From Adineta ricciae (Eukaryota > Rotifera > Eurotatoria > Adinetida > Adinetidae), in assembly GCA_905250025.1 (NCBI GenBank), contig CAJNOJ010000110.1, positions 186,001 through 250,000 of the forward strand: a stretch of DNA of 64,000 nt, written 5' to 3'. The translations under genes were made by a program, and so were the position numbers. This document shows positions 50,503 to 62,540 of this stretch, one piece after another. Each line of letters opens with the position of its first letter. Within the stretch, counting starts at the first letter, position 1. The notes beneath the pieces were generated by a model, which worked only from the letters and a program-made list of their open reading frames with translations, made no database searches and was not told where the DNA came from.

Positions 50503-51173
50503 TCAGGCAGTTAATTTCAATACAAAAAATAATAATACATAAATAAAATTCTAAAATATGTAATGAATAATGTTTCAGGTATTTCAAGCAAGGAACAATT
50601 ATCAAAATATGTGTAGACAATATCCAGAATAGAATCAAATCAGCTGACACTCAAAAACTAAAAAATAGAAAGATGAGTCATGCATAACCGAAAAATAATA
50701 ACAACAACGAACGAGGGTTACAAAGATTCACTATTGATTGGCTGCCACTCGACAGTTCACAGGCTAATCAGTATGTGTTTTCGCGACAGATGGCGCCCAC
50801 GATCATTATACCCACGGTAAAAGCACTTTTTTATTTTATGTGAGGAAAAAGTTTATTGTATTATGAATAAATAACAGAGCACGGTCACATCGCTGGAGTT
50901 CTTAATCATAGTCATTTCGCCTTAATACTATGACTCTGTCAAGCTGATCGTTTGTCATCTCTATCGACATTGCCATTCCTCACTATCCATATTCGTTTTG
51001 TTAAGTTCGCAGTTCGAACGAAATAATTGATTTCTGACATCACACAAACGATGAACGTTGGATTTGAGCACTTCCACCTCGATTGTTCTGTAATCCAAAG
51101 TATATTTATTTGCGAGAATAAAACTTAACAAGAAAATATGCACTGTCTTTACAAAAAAAAGTGCGTAGAACAA
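50503..51173. other. Intergenic
   Basis: A 671-bp spacer. A minus-strand AATAAA near 50855 could serve the gene at 51174-51609. Nothing else supported; short open frames are not protein-like. Confidence 0.55.
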
Positions 51174-51609
51174 TCAGACGGTTTCAACGGGTGCCTCTGT
51201 GGCACCTAATACTCTCTCAGCTGCATCAGGCAGATCTTCAGGGCCAGTTACGAATATAAGTTTGGCTTTTGGTGAGTGTTGATGTACAAGATTAACAAGA
51301 CGATTAAACCAATGAAGAGTTGTAACTTCATGAGGAATATCTGCAAATCCATTCACACCAGCACCTAGAAGAAAGGTTCTTTTTTATTATGTACCATGAA
51401 AATATCAACATACCAATTGACACCGCATCCCATTCATTACTCTTGAGCATTTCGATAAATCTACCATCACTATCTTTATCATTTTCGAGTGCAATAGCTT
51501 TGACATTGTCGTAATTTGATTCATGCATAAAATGTTCAAGTGCCTCTGCTATTTTTGCTTCGCGTCCTACGGCAAGTATTTTCCATTGATGTCCTTTCGA
51601 GCCAGGCAT
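51174..51609 (-). CDS. Unrecognised two-exon protein of 128 residues
   Basis: I do not recognise the family. Exons 51609-51414 and 51364-51174 join across a 49-bp intron (ATTG|GTATGT...CTAG) in phase. The protein has no signal peptide or membrane segment. It begins MPGSKGHQWKILAVGREAKI and reads as alternating beta strands and helices: WKILAVG, a helix IAEALEHFMHES, VKAIALEN, then a helix RFIEMLKS, then WDAVSIGAGVNG, LHWFNRLVNLVHQHSPKAKL and LIFVTGPEDLPDAAERVL. This alternation suggests a small Rossmann-like or receiver-like alpha/beta fold, which is inference. It could be a lineage-specific gene or one acquired from a microbe, as is common in bdelloids. Base composition is not visibly different from its neighbours. 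Confidence 0.75.
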
Positions 51610-52131
51610 GTCTTTTTGATTGAGCTTAAAATGGCGATGTGTAATGGAAATAAAATGCTCTGTGGATTTTCATTTTTCGAGGTTAACGAGTTGAGACAGA
51701 TCAGAACAGTAAGATACGATTGGTTGATCATTGTTCTTTCAGAAACCAGTAAATGACGAGTAGCATAGATTTCGACAGAGTTTGGAACGTATACCAGGTT
51801 TATCAATTTTCAGCACTCTAAAGCTAATGCTAATAAATTTTCTCTAGATTTCCCTGATCATCCTGAGCATTAAACATGGATATTTTCAAATATCCATTTG
51901 ACGTTGACACTCAAATCCGGTACACTACTGTTTCGGTAGATTTCGATTCAGATGCAGTAGATTCATGTGCTACAACATCGTTATCTTTTTCACTTTAAAA
52001 AGTACAACCATAGCCATCTATAAAATTTACAATTGCTGCAATGAATCATCAATCGAATTCGAACATACTACAGAACAGCAGTTTACTACAGTGACTATAT
52101 ACTGTCGTAAGAAATATAGGCCGAATTGAAA
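51610..52131. promoter_or_regulatory. Divergent intergenic, orphan gene and FAHD1
   Basis: A 522-bp spacer between two divergent genes, likely with both promoters. No clear TATA element or coding sequence. Confidence 0.45.
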
Positions 52132-52956
52132 ATGGCTGATTCATTGAAGAACTTTCGTTCAATTTGTAAGAAGATCATCGCTGTTGGTCGGAACTACAGG
52201 TAAAGAGAGATTTACCACTTTTTGATCGAGGATCATTTCTGTATTGAATTGTTATTTAGTGAACATGCAAGTGAACTCGGCAATGTAGATTCGTTAAATT
52301 TTTGGTTTTTCGATTTCAAATGATGTTTTTCCTTAGACTGTTCCTACCAAACCGATAATCTTTATGAAACCAACCAGTGCTTTCGTAACTGAACCTAATG
52401 ATATTCGAGTACGTTCGTTAATTTCATCGAGAATATTGATTTCCCGACGTTTGACGATTAGATTCCAGCTGATTGGGATGAACTGCATCACGAAGTGGAA
52501 TTCGGTGTGATCATCGATAAACAATGCCAAAATGTCTCGAAAGAAGAAGCAGAAGCAAGTATCGGTGGTTATTGTTTAGCATTAGATATGACGGAACGAA
52601 AGCTTCAAAATGAATTGAAAGACCAAGGTCTGCCATGGTTACTTTCCAAAGGCTTCGATACATCTTGTCCATGTGGCGATTTTATTCCGAAAGAGAAGAT
52701 TAGTCTTTCGTCATCTGTTAATCTATGGCTAAATGTTAATGGCAATAGAAGACAAAATGGTCATACGCGCGATATGATCTTTTCAGTTCCGGATTTGATC
52801 GTTTATATTTCTAAGTATATAACGCTTGAACATGGCGATTTGATTTTAACAGGCACACCCGCCGGCGTCGGTCCTGTCAGACGAGGTGATCAAATCGAAG
52901 CTGGAATGGAAGGGGAACATGATTTGAAATATCTTATGAAGTTTAATGTCGTCTAA
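52132..52956 (+). CDS. FAHD1: FAHD1-type acylpyruvase / oxaloacetate decarboxylase
   Basis: Fumarylacetoacetate-hydrolase-fold enzyme. In animals FAHD1 is mitochondrial and cleaves acylpyruvates and decarboxylates oxaloacetate. Exons 52132-52199, 52260-52284, 52337-52408 and 52462-52956. It starts MADSLKNFRSICKKIIAVGR; then NYSEHASELGN, KPIIFMKPTSAF, and the metal-site region with HHEVEFGVIID, whose two Glu residues plus the later Asp fit the FAH metal triad. YCLALDMTERKLQ and GDLILTGTPAGVGPV complete the fold. No long presequence is evident, as in human FAHD1. The stop is only 62 bp before the PGM3 ATG, and no AATAAA lies between them, which points to a shared primary transcript. Confidence 0.93.
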
Positions 52957-53010
52957 TTTGCTTTTTCTTGATTGATTAAATTACTGATTAACACGCATGA
53001 TTACCTTGAT

Positions 53011-53021
53011 TTTTAGATATG
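53011..53021 (+). promoter_or_regulatory. Probable trans-splice acceptor at the PGM3 start
   Basis: TTTTTAG at 53010-53016 is followed after two bases by the PGM3 ATG (53019). Pyrimidine-rich sequence precedes it. With only 62 bp from the FAHD1 stop there is hardly room for an independent promoter, so this AG is a good candidate for spliced-leader addition, a process known in bdelloid rotifers. Confidence 0.55.
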
Positions 53022-55165
53022 TCAGAAGCAGCAAAAGAAAAGCTAGCAGCATTGATGCGAGAGCATCCCAAACCAACTGGGATTATCTTAGGTTATGGTA
53101 CTGCAGGTTTTCGTTCTCGATCAGACATACTTCCTTGGATAATGATTCGAATCGGTATTCTTGCTGCACTTCGATCAAAAGTTAAACAAGGTTATTCGAT
53201 CTTACGTTAAGAATTTCTATTGACTAATGCAATCTTCTTTGTAGCTTGTATTGGAACAATGATAACAGCGTCACATAATCCAGAACATGATAATGGTGTA
53301 AAATTGATCGATCCTCATGGCGAAATGCTCGACCAATCGTGGGAAGTTTTTGCAAATAATTTATCATCGCTCGAGTAAAATCGTTTGTGTTTGAGTTAAA
53401 GAAATGTTCTTTGATTCGTACTGTTAGTGATGACGTTAATAAACTATGGAAGTACTTGGAAACATTAATGGCACAATTGAATGTTCAACTACATGACAAT
53501 GCCATGATTGCCATCGCATACGATACACGGTTTGTCGAATGATTGTCAACTTATGCATCATCTCTTCATTGAATATATGATTTAGACAGAGTAGTCCTCT
53601 TCTAGCAAGCATCGTTCAACGAGCAGCAGAAATTTTCTACGCAAATGTGATGAATTTTGGTAAGGACAATTCTGATTCAATCTTGCAAAGACGACCATGT
53701 TTATTTTGACTTCATCATAGAATTATTGACTACTCCACAACTTCATTACGCTGTTCGATGCTACAATGATGACGGACTTTACGGACATTATACTGAAGCC
53801 GGTTATTTTACGAAACTGTGTACTGCCTTTCAAAATTTAATTGAGGTAACAGAAAACGATCGAACCATTTGCTTTGTAAATTTGTTTCCCATTAGATGAC
53901 ACCGAATACCAAACCTTGTGAAACGCTCGCTGTTGATGCTGCTAATGGCATTGGTGCTCATAAACTTACCTATGTAAATCAACAATTGCCAGGTTTACTT
54001 CATCTTGAAATATTCAACGATGGTACACGTGGTCATTTGAATGAAAAAGTAAAGGAATAGTGAACGAGTTAGTCATCAATCGACACTCTTTCGAATCTAG
54101 TGCGGTGCAGATTATGTTAAATTATATCAGAAAGCTCCTGAGGGTTTACCATTGACAAACTATTCTAAATACTGTTCAATCGATGGTGATGCCGATCGTT
54201 TAGTGTACTTTTTCATGGATCAAAATCATCAATTTCGTATGCTTGATGGCGACCGATTTTCAGTTCTATTCGTAGCATTTATTGCAAAGAAATTACAAGA
54301 AGCTAAATTACTTGATCAAGTACAGATCGGCGTTATTCAGACGGCCTATGCCAATGGAAGTTCAACGGATTATATTATCAATATATTAGTACAATCCATT
54401 GACTACCATGCTACATAGTAGATTCTAATTCTTTTTAGAAAGTGCCAGTCGCTTGTGTACCAACTGGTGTGAAACATTTACATCACAAAGCACTTGATTA
54501 TGACATTGGTATTTATTTCGAAGCCAATGGTCATGGAACAGTAAGTTTGTGCTTTGTTTTATCTCGCGTCTTTATCAGGGAAGTTTATTTAGATACTATT
54601 CAGTGATAATGTAAAGAATAAGATAAAAGCTGCAGCAGAAGATGCAAAGTAAGTCTAATTGGTTGTGATGAGGGCGTTGAAGCTGGTTGTTTAGTCGAAC
54701 TGAAGCCGAACGTTTAGCTGCGAATCAACTTCGAGCATTTATTGATATTATTAACGAAACTGTTGGTGATGCGATTGCTGATTTACTTGCAACAGAAGCT
54801 ATTCTATCTGTGTTGAATCTGTCCATAGAAGGCTGGTTGAATTTATATACTGATCTACCTCAACGACAACTAAAAGTTCCGGTCAAAGATCGAACAATGA
54901 TACAAACAACCGATGCCGAACGTCGTTGTGTGGCTCCAGTTCACCTACAAGATTGTATCGATGAACTAGTTTCAAAATATCCATCGGGCCGTTCGTTTGT
55001 TCGGTAGGTGAAACGATGAAAATTCGACTTCTACAGACTTTCTTCCTCTTTAGGCCATCAGGTACAGAAGATATCGTACGTGTTTATGCAGAAGCTGCAA
55101 CGCAAGAGCAAGCCGATCAACTAGCTGATGCCGTACGAAAAATTGTAGAAGATATGACAAAATGA
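53019..55165 (+). CDS. PGM3: Phosphoacetylglucosamine mutase
   Basis: Converts GlcNAc-6-phosphate to GlcNAc-1-phosphate in the hexosamine route to UDP-GlcNAc, needed for glycoproteins and chitin. First exons: 53019-53190, 53245-53374, 53428-53529 and 53586-53659; the rest follow with similar small introns to the stop at 55165. Near the start: [13 protein letters not shown]. The active-site phosphoserine loop is [17 protein letters not shown]. The metal loop is DGDADR in [15 protein letters not shown] (near 54180). The sugar-binding loop is YFEANGHGT (near 54520). The phosphate-binding loop is [16 protein letters not shown] near the C-terminus. All key motifs are intact. A polyadenylation signal lies at 55266. 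Probably the second gene of a two-gene operon with FAHD1. Confidence 0.94.
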
Positions 55166-55567
55166 ACCAATTTTCGAATGCAATTATTCTCATTTTTTTG
55201 TTCTCTTGTGATCGTTCGCATTTTTCATCAATTATTATTTTAGTAGTATATTTCGAAAACTCTTAAATAAAATCTTCATTTGATCATCTATTTATCATCT
55301 GATTTCGAAAAACTAGATCGTAAATTTTCTATGGAAACCAACGAGACGTTATCAATGTGATATATCGTTGTCAAGAGAAACAGAAAGGATGTCAGCATAG
55401 GTCTTTTGCAAGATACATTTTTTATTCTTGTGAGTGTCAGTCATCCACGAAACAAAAGGATCATCAAAACAACGAAAAAATGACGTCGAGTTCATCGTCG
55501 AGCCAGAAATCATGTTGTTGCTGCTTGATTCCATCGATATTTTGTTTCAGTTTGGACGAGCCAAAGT
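55166..55567. other. Intergenic, convergent 3' ends of PGM3 and RPL41
   Basis: AATAAA at 55266-55271 serves PGM3. The rest should hold the RPL41 3' UTR on the minus strand. No other gene seen. Confidence 0.6.
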
Positions 55568-55717
55568 TTATTTGGAACGCTCACGCATACCTAGAAAAAA
55601 ACAAACAAACAAAAAACAACAACAATGATACAAGACTAGAACAGGAAAGACATGTTTCTTACGTCTTCTTTTGCGTTTCAAACGACGCATACGCTTCTTT
55701 CGCCACTTAGCTCGCAT
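55568..55717 (-). CDS. RPL41: Ribosomal protein eL41 (RPL41), 25 residues, split by an intron
   Basis: The smallest eukaryotic ribosomal protein, a single basic helix at the bridge between the two subunits. Exon 1 is 55717-55663 and begins MRAKWRKKRMRRLKRKRR. The donor AGAC|GTAAGA at 55662 and acceptor CTAG at 55591 remove 72 bp. Exon 2 is 55590-55568 and encodes the ending MRERSK before the stop. The spliced protein has 25 residues and matches the near-invariant RPL41 sequence apart from small Lys/Arg and Glu changes. A strong acceptor (TTTTTTTTTTCAG) lies 25 bp upstream of the ATG at 55743, so the 5' UTR is itself spliced or trans-spliced. Too short for automatic gene finding and easily missed. 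Confidence 0.9.
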   Translation of the reverse strand: MRAKWRKKRMRRLKRKRRRKKHVFPVLVLYHCCCFLFVCFFLGMRERSK

Positions 55718-56114
55718 TGTTGATCAGTCAAAAATGCGAGATCTGAAAAAAAAACCGAAAAAAAAATAGTAAATAGCATCCATCGTGACCGTTTGTTGAT
55801 GTGAAATAAAACGACTGAATAACTAACACGAAGATGTGTAGGAAGAGGAAGAAATACATTTTCATTGGTGTTTATTACATGACTGGTTGAATGTAACAGG
55901 CCTCTATTTGGCGACGAAAACCATCTATGCAGATGGAGGAAAATGTCGTGTTTTTTGCGTTATTTGTGAACGAAGAGAATTCAATGAAAAAAATGTTTAA
56001 TTTTCATCGACGAGAAAAGTTTTTTTCATTTATAGCCCATTGTTCGCGGCTGACGATTTCGTTCATTCAAAACCGTCTGTCTCTCACAAACTCGGCCATT
56101 CATTCATTTTAAAC
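55718..56114. promoter_or_regulatory. Divergent intergenic, RPL41 and cyclin
   Basis: A 397-bp spacer with the 5' ends of both genes, including the poly-pyrimidine tract and acceptor for the RPL41 5' UTR. No other gene seen. Confidence 0.5.
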
Positions 56115-57722
56115 ATGCGTCCATCAATCAAACATCCAACAGTTGTTATGCCTCGTCCGACAAAAGCTTCACTAGCTCGACAAACCAAAATTCGAAGTTC
56201 GATGTTAACTTCAACAACGAATACAATGTTGAAATCCATTCAAAATGAACAGATCAAGTCGGAAACTGATCTGCGCACAGTCGGTTTAACGAAACGAACT
56301 GGTATCATTTCGAAAAATCATGTTGTTTTCAAACGGCGAAGATCTTTGAACAAGCTCGCTGTCATCGTTTCGGGTTCGTCATTGGATAATTCAACAAGTG
56401 ATGGCGAAACGTTAAAACAAGTCATTGTCGCTTCGTTAACTGAAAATGTCAAAAAAATGGATTTGATCGGATCTGATAACAAAGAGAACTGTTCTGTAAA
56501 ATCAACAATCGCACTTCGTCAAAAAACACCCAATCTCCTTCTGGATAATTATCTTGCCGAACAAATCCATATCGAACAAATCGAGCCACCCTATGTAAAT
56601 GAAGCAGGAAATGATGGTGACGATGAACCAATTGATCCGTCCTATGCTATAGATTATATTTCTGATATTATGAATTTATTGTACACATTGGAAAAAAAGT
56701 ATCCTGTCCGTTCATCGTTTTTGACAAATCCATCATTAGGAATTATAACAATAGCGAATGGAAGTGCAATACGATCATGGAAACTAACCGCGAAACATCG
56801 TTTGATTGTTGTCGGATGGCTTATACAATTATTCTATTCGCGATTTCATTTATCTCAAGATGCCTTACACATGTAAGAACATGAATTGCTAAAAAAAAAC
56901 GTTCAAATAGTTTTGTCTTACCTTTCTATTCAGTTGTATTGGTTTACTCGATCGTTTTCTTCAACAGTGTATCACCGGAACAAATGGAGACAAGAATTTT
57001 GTCACTCAAAAGAATTTACAATTGATCGCTGTTGCGACATTTCTTCTAGCGGCAAAAGTGGAAGTAAGTCAAGGTTTCGTTGTCAACTTGTATTCTATTC
57101 TTGTATGTGTAGGAAACACACCATCCACCAGTCGATGAACTTGTTTATGTTACTGATCATGCTTATACAAGTGATCAAGTCAAACGAATGGAAAAGAAAA
57201 TTCTTCATGAACTACATTTTGAACTCAATCGACCGACAAGGTAAACCTTCCATCTCTTCTTCCTGTTCATCTAATCAATTCAACATTTATTCTAGTCTCC
57301 AATTTCTCCGCCGTTTTTCGTTTATATCGAGCTGTAGTGATGAACAGCATGCGATTGGTAAATTTCTTATCGACATGGCATTACTCGATGTGTCCTGTAT
57401 TGATTTATCTCCGTCATTGATCGCTGCGAGTGCCACGTACATTGCTCGATATATTCTCAATCCAGATCAACCATCGCCATTCGAATACTGTTGGCCTCCT
57501 GATCTACAACAACGTTCACCCTACAAAACTCTCCAATCCTTATCAAACGGTATTCGAATTGTAGCACAATGTATCGATAATTCTTTATCAGGAACCAGTT
57601 CGAAGGAATATGAGATTCTCGTCAAACGTTACGATCATGAACAATTGTCGAAAGCAAGTGTTTATTGTGCTCAACAGCGAATGTTGATTCATCAATTAGC
57701 GCATGAATCGTTCGAAAAATAA
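56115..57722 (+). CDS. B-type mitotic cyclin
   Basis: Activator of CDK1 for G2/M. Exons 56115-56872, 56934-57063, 57113-57240 and 57296-57722. The N-terminal regulatory region is basic and has a KEN box (DNKENCS, residues 123-125), the signal for APC/C-Cdh1 destruction. RRSL near residue 75 could be a weak D-box. Cyclin box 1: YAIDYISDIMNLLYTLEKKY, then WLIQLFYSRF, ICIGLLDRFLQQ and FLLAAKVEETHHPP. Cyclin box 2: FLRRFSFISSCSDEQ, IGKFLIDMALLDVS and PSLIAASATYIARYIL. Second-box order and FLRR resemble cyclin B more than A. One deviation: the MRAILVDW signature reads HRLIVVGW, with Gly for the usual Asp. A polyadenylation signal lies at 57997. Confidence 0.87.
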
Positions 57723-59250
57723 ATCACACGTTTTCCTTTTCCTCTTTTTTTTTATAGATTTTCTTTGTTCTGTTTGTGATTGAATCATCGTTATGGATGA
57801 TATTGATATGTATTTTTTTTTCTGTGCAATCGAATGAGAAAGAAGAATCGAGAGATATGAGAGCTGTTTTCTTTTTTATATATTCACTAGACATATCCAT
57901 TTTCTCTTCTTATTGAATTGTATCAGATTATTTTTCTTATTTACTCGTGTAACTTCCCTCTTTTTTTTTCTCCAATTTCTCTCTACAATGGAATAGAATA
58001 AATAAATATCTTAGACTTTGCAAAAAAATATCAAATATTCACGGAAATTGTAAGAATTCATACGACCGAACCCTTGATCCTATTGTGACAAGCGTCATAG
58101 TTTAGTGTCTCGACGGGTGTTTTCCTGTTTGGAAAATTTGACAAAGCGCAGTTTGACAAACATATCTTCGTTGATATTCACCGTCTACTTATTCAATAAC
58201 AAAACCCATTTTAGCATAAAATAGATTAATGATGTATGCGTCGAGTGTAATATAAAAGAAATCTTAGAAGATCACGAGAACAAATGCTTTTTCATCAGTC
58301 ACATGAAACGCTGAAACAGTGAATATTAAAACCATCTTCGCACGCATATTTCCAACAATTTCGTTGCTAAGAAATTTTAAGTGACATAAGCAATGGAGGC
58401 ACCTTTTGTACGCACATAATGACTTGTTTACAAAATGATTTTCTTTGCGTTAGTTCTCTCAGTTCATCATCATTTGTAAATGCTAATTGAATTAGTTCTA
58501 TCTTCATCTTGAAGGCAAAGAAATAATAATGAAACTGACAAACCGTTTTTCTGCTTAGTGATTGACTAACGACGCTAGAAATGATGAAGACGAGACATAA
58601 ACATCAATTGTAAAAATAACAACTGAAAACGTTCGCAAAAGAAACATTGTAAGACATTTTTTCTTCTTCCTGTATATACTCATTCACTCGACGATTAATC
58701 GAAAGAAAATCAGACGTTCACGGTTAATGTGCACATGGAGAGAATAGTTGAACATTGACCAATTAGTTTGTTTTTGTGCAGTATTATGTTACAATGACAA
58801 CCTCGTCAAGACGAAGAACAATTCAAATACTTTACACTCATTGATGTTGTCTATTACAGCAACAAGGTCGATCTTCTAGTCAATTGATGTGGGTCAGGAT
58901 TGAATTTACTTAATAAATAAATCATCATCGTTATCGATGCCGACAGCATCTAAACTATCGTTCTATGCTCGTTTTTCTTTCTTTCCTGTAGATGAAATAT
59001 TCATCGAGTCTACAAACGTTTATCACTTAGACATCTTGCAATAGATGATTTAGTTGTATCAATCTTGTATATATTTGAGAACAGAATCAAAGAATACGTG
59101 ATCGTTGTCATTTACATTACGGCCTTCTTCCTACTCACGTTCTTTGTTTTTAGCATAAACTCAACAACGATTCATTTCATTAGGAAAAAGTATGAACAGA
59201 TCTATTCTAGTAAATTCATCGTATGTTAATTGAATTCAAGCTCGCCATTC
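57723..59250. other. Intergenic, 1.5 kb
   Basis: It begins with the cyclin 3' UTR (T-rich, AATAAA at 57997-58002). From about 58050 to 59250 I see no supported exon, RNA gene or mobile element on either strand; it probably includes the promoter of the Ig/FN3 gene. Confidence 0.55.
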
Positions 59251-62200
59251 ATGATTTCTATTGTTCTTGGTTTCTTCTTTCAATTATATCTACTCACTCA
59301 AGGTAAGACAAAAGCATGTGTTCTTCGAGATGGTCACTCTCATGACAATTTAGGAACATCACCATTTCTTCAACAATTGCAAAATGTAACGATTATACAT
59401 AAACCTAATTCGTATATTTATCATCTCTGTCAAATATCTCATCCAATTCATGCAAAGCGTATCCGTTGGCATTATGAATCTCTCGATCATACCAATCAGG
59501 ACATATTAACACATTGTAAACATTTGATAAACAGCTCGGATTGTTTTGATTTTTATTATGGATCCTCGTTAAGTCTCTTGATTGTTAAAGAGTCTAGTCT
59601 ATTCAACGGAAAATACACATGTCATATCCATGTCAATTCTACGTATGAAATCAATTCAACTGCGTGGGTCAATGTGAAATTACCATCCTCGAATGTCAAC
59701 GAAGACGAAGAATCAACAGCGATCTTTAACGAAAATTATGCTATACAATTAGCTAAAGATTACGATGTACCATTTATAATCGATGACAACGAAGTGACAT
59801 CATTTGGAAAACGTATACAAATCAATGGTATATTTCATACGACATGTCGATCGATTGAAAGTTCGCATCCGATAAGTTTTCTCTGGTTACAATTGAAGCA
59901 TACATCGAAAGGAATCAAAACGATTCGACTACTACACGATGATGGACATCGAGTTCGAATTCAAAATGCCAATTCTTCAAGTAAGTTCAATTTGATTAAG
60001 AAGCATTTCATTTTCCTGTGGAAAACATTTTTACTACATAAAAGACAAGATTATTAAAGTGATTCACATTAAGTTTTTCATATTTCCTGCTCATAATTAA
60101 TCTCTATTGAGAAAAAGAGAAACATGTATGAGCAAGTAATAAGACTAATAGAATAAAAATATCCTCTATTGAACAATCTAATGTAATTTGACTTTTATTC
60201 TTCTACTATTTCCTTCCTTTTCTCGTCTTCATCTGATAATTTACGTTTTAGATAATTATTTCCTATGTTTCACAGGAGAGAACTATCTTTTTCCATTAAA
60301 TTGTTTCATCAAGGCCTAAAAAATGTTTGACATATCACGCTCCCTTGCTCAGAAGTATCACATCGATAATTAGGTCAAAAGAATCTTCTGTAATATGCAT
60401 ACACTAGTATCAAATGACGCGTAGACACTTGAGATCACTTAACGAAGTGCGAACAATTGTTTCGAAACATGCAATTAGACGATTGTTTTGTATTAATCGA
60501 TCAAGATCAAAATACGCAATCTAATTTCTTCTTCTCAAGGTTCACTATCGATATATTCCGTGGGTTTTTTCGATCAAAGTGATTATGTTTGTATCGCTTT
60601 CAACACTCTTGGCCGATCGTATTCGAGTAAACGTTCATTGATTGTTTCCGGTAAGAGTCCAATCATATTGTTTGCAAATATCTGCAAATTCTATCCTCGT
60701 GCATGTATATACATCTTCCTAGTATTTAGAACGCATGGTTTTACCACGTATACATGATAATCTTGTGAATAACACTAACTTTCACGTTCAACATTATGAG
60801 AAAATATCATTGAATTGTACTGCGGATGGTCATCCGTCTCCTGAAGTCGTTTGGACTCGAGGTTTTACTTTCTGCTTTCGTTAAATTCTTTTTTTCTACT
60901 CATCGATTGTATCATAGTTTCCGATTCTCTTCCTTTGGTGCAGGGACATTTACTTGCCAGTTTGCAGGTTGCTAGTGAAACGCATGGATTGAATCAGTAT
61001 ATGTGTGAAGCGAAAAATAAGCATGGTTTGACACGAATCTTCATTAATGTTATCGTTCCAGGTGGGAGACTTGTGCTATGTTTGAACATGAATTAAATCT
61101 ATTTTTTCGTTCTTTTTGGATAGATGTGCACATTCAGCCAGTACTGAATTATGATCAGTTGCAAAGTCGAAGCGTTCTTCTCGATTGGTATGTGCCGAAT
61201 GAACGCGATGATCGTTTCAATCATTATATTGTCTACTATCGTGCTTTGAATCATTTTGATATCGATATTGATGAACATGACGAGCTGATTGATATACAAA
61301 ATTATCAACAAATATTCATTGATCCAAGTCAAACATACTACAACCTTACCTATCGAGTAAGACCGGAAATTTTAAAGTAGAATAACTGTTCAAATGTTCA
61401 TGTAGGTGACCAATCTGATACCATACACGAACTATGAATTTCGATTGAAAGCTTTCACAGGCGCTGTACCATCGAACTATTCCAATCCAGTTTTTATTAA
61501 AACTCGCGAAAGTCTTCCAGAAAAAGTCGACAAATTGCATGGTTATATTTGGAATCACACATCTGTAGTCGTTCATTGGTCGCCGACAAGTTCAACAAAC
61601 GGTCCTGACTTTGTAAGATTCACTAAATCTGAAGTTCGAAAGATAGAATACGACGACGATGATGATTAGCCTTTCAAATACTTACTCTGCCATTTCTTTG
61701 CAAACGCATCATGACATATTCAAATTCACAGATGTTGTTTTTTTCCCTCATGAGATGCATCTTTGTCGTTTGTCGTGAAATTCTCAAGAGATTTCTATTC
61801 TCTATTTTAGTATTACGTTCTCTATTATACAATCAATACGTCTATTCCTTTTGAACAATGGTCAACTATTCGTATTCACTCGCGTCCATTCTATATTCTT
61901 CCAATATCAATACCTGCGAATGTTCAGTTGTTCATTCGTGTGGCCAGTGTTAATGCGAAAGGCTCGACCCTAAGTGATTTCCATATGATTAATCATAGTT
62001 TATTGAATTCACATCTGATCTCAAGTACAATCGATAATTTTCAATGTATCTCGGACGAACCTAATCAATCGATATCATTGAAATGGTCTATCGATTATCG
62101 ATCTCATAGATTGATTAAAAACTACATTGTCTACTATTCTGATTTGACACAATCCAATGACGATTGTCTTCGCACACATCTTATTCCAATCGATACCATT

Positions 62201-62540
62201 AAAATTGTTCGACATTTATCCAAGGATTTCTTCGAATACAAATTCAACACGTCTCTACTCAAACTCAACTACAATAAATATCATATCTTACGCTTTGATT
62301 TAGCTATTATTGATCAAAATGAAAATCAATTAGCAATGACGTCCTCGTCGATTTATTCGACTTTTCCAAGAAAATCTGGTAAGCAGAGCACAAGAGTTCT
62401 CTTTCTGATCGATTGATTTTCTGGTAGAAATTGATTATCAAGGATGCTACAAGATATCTTATCTGGTGTTCATAAGAGCACATACATATCGTTGTCTCCA
62501 ATACATAGAAATTGACTTGTTTGATCTTTACATGTGGTAA
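59251..62540 (+). CDS. Ig and fibronectin-III domain protein, secreted or surface
   Basis: A neural-adhesion-type protein; I cannot name the orthologue, though the layout recalls the DCC/neogenin/protogenin and IgCAM groups. Exons 59251-59980, 60540-60650, 60730-60861, 60918-61061, 61134-61356, 61406-61612, 61811-62378 and 62428-62540. Signal peptide: MISIVLGFFFQLYLLTQG. Ig1: LCQISHPIHAKRIRWHYES to NGKYTCHIHVNST. Ig2 spans the first intron, ending DQSDYVCIAFNTLG. Ig3: SLNCTADGHPSPEVVW to NQYMCEAKNKHG. Then FN3 domains: VLLDWYVPNERDD...NHYIVYYRA, IPYTNYEFRLKAFTGA, SVVVHWSPTSST and LKWSIDYRSHRLIKNYIVYY. It ends ...LFDLYMW with no transmembrane segment. The last splice is uncertain; unspliced, it would stop at 62416. 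It may be secreted or have an exon I missed. Confidence 0.75.
59981..60539 (+). other. Long intron in the Ig/FN3 gene
   Basis: A 559-bp intron, unusually long here. Joining the flanking exons completes Ig domain 2 with both cysteines, so no exon seems to be missing from it. No other feature seen. Confidence 0.6.
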
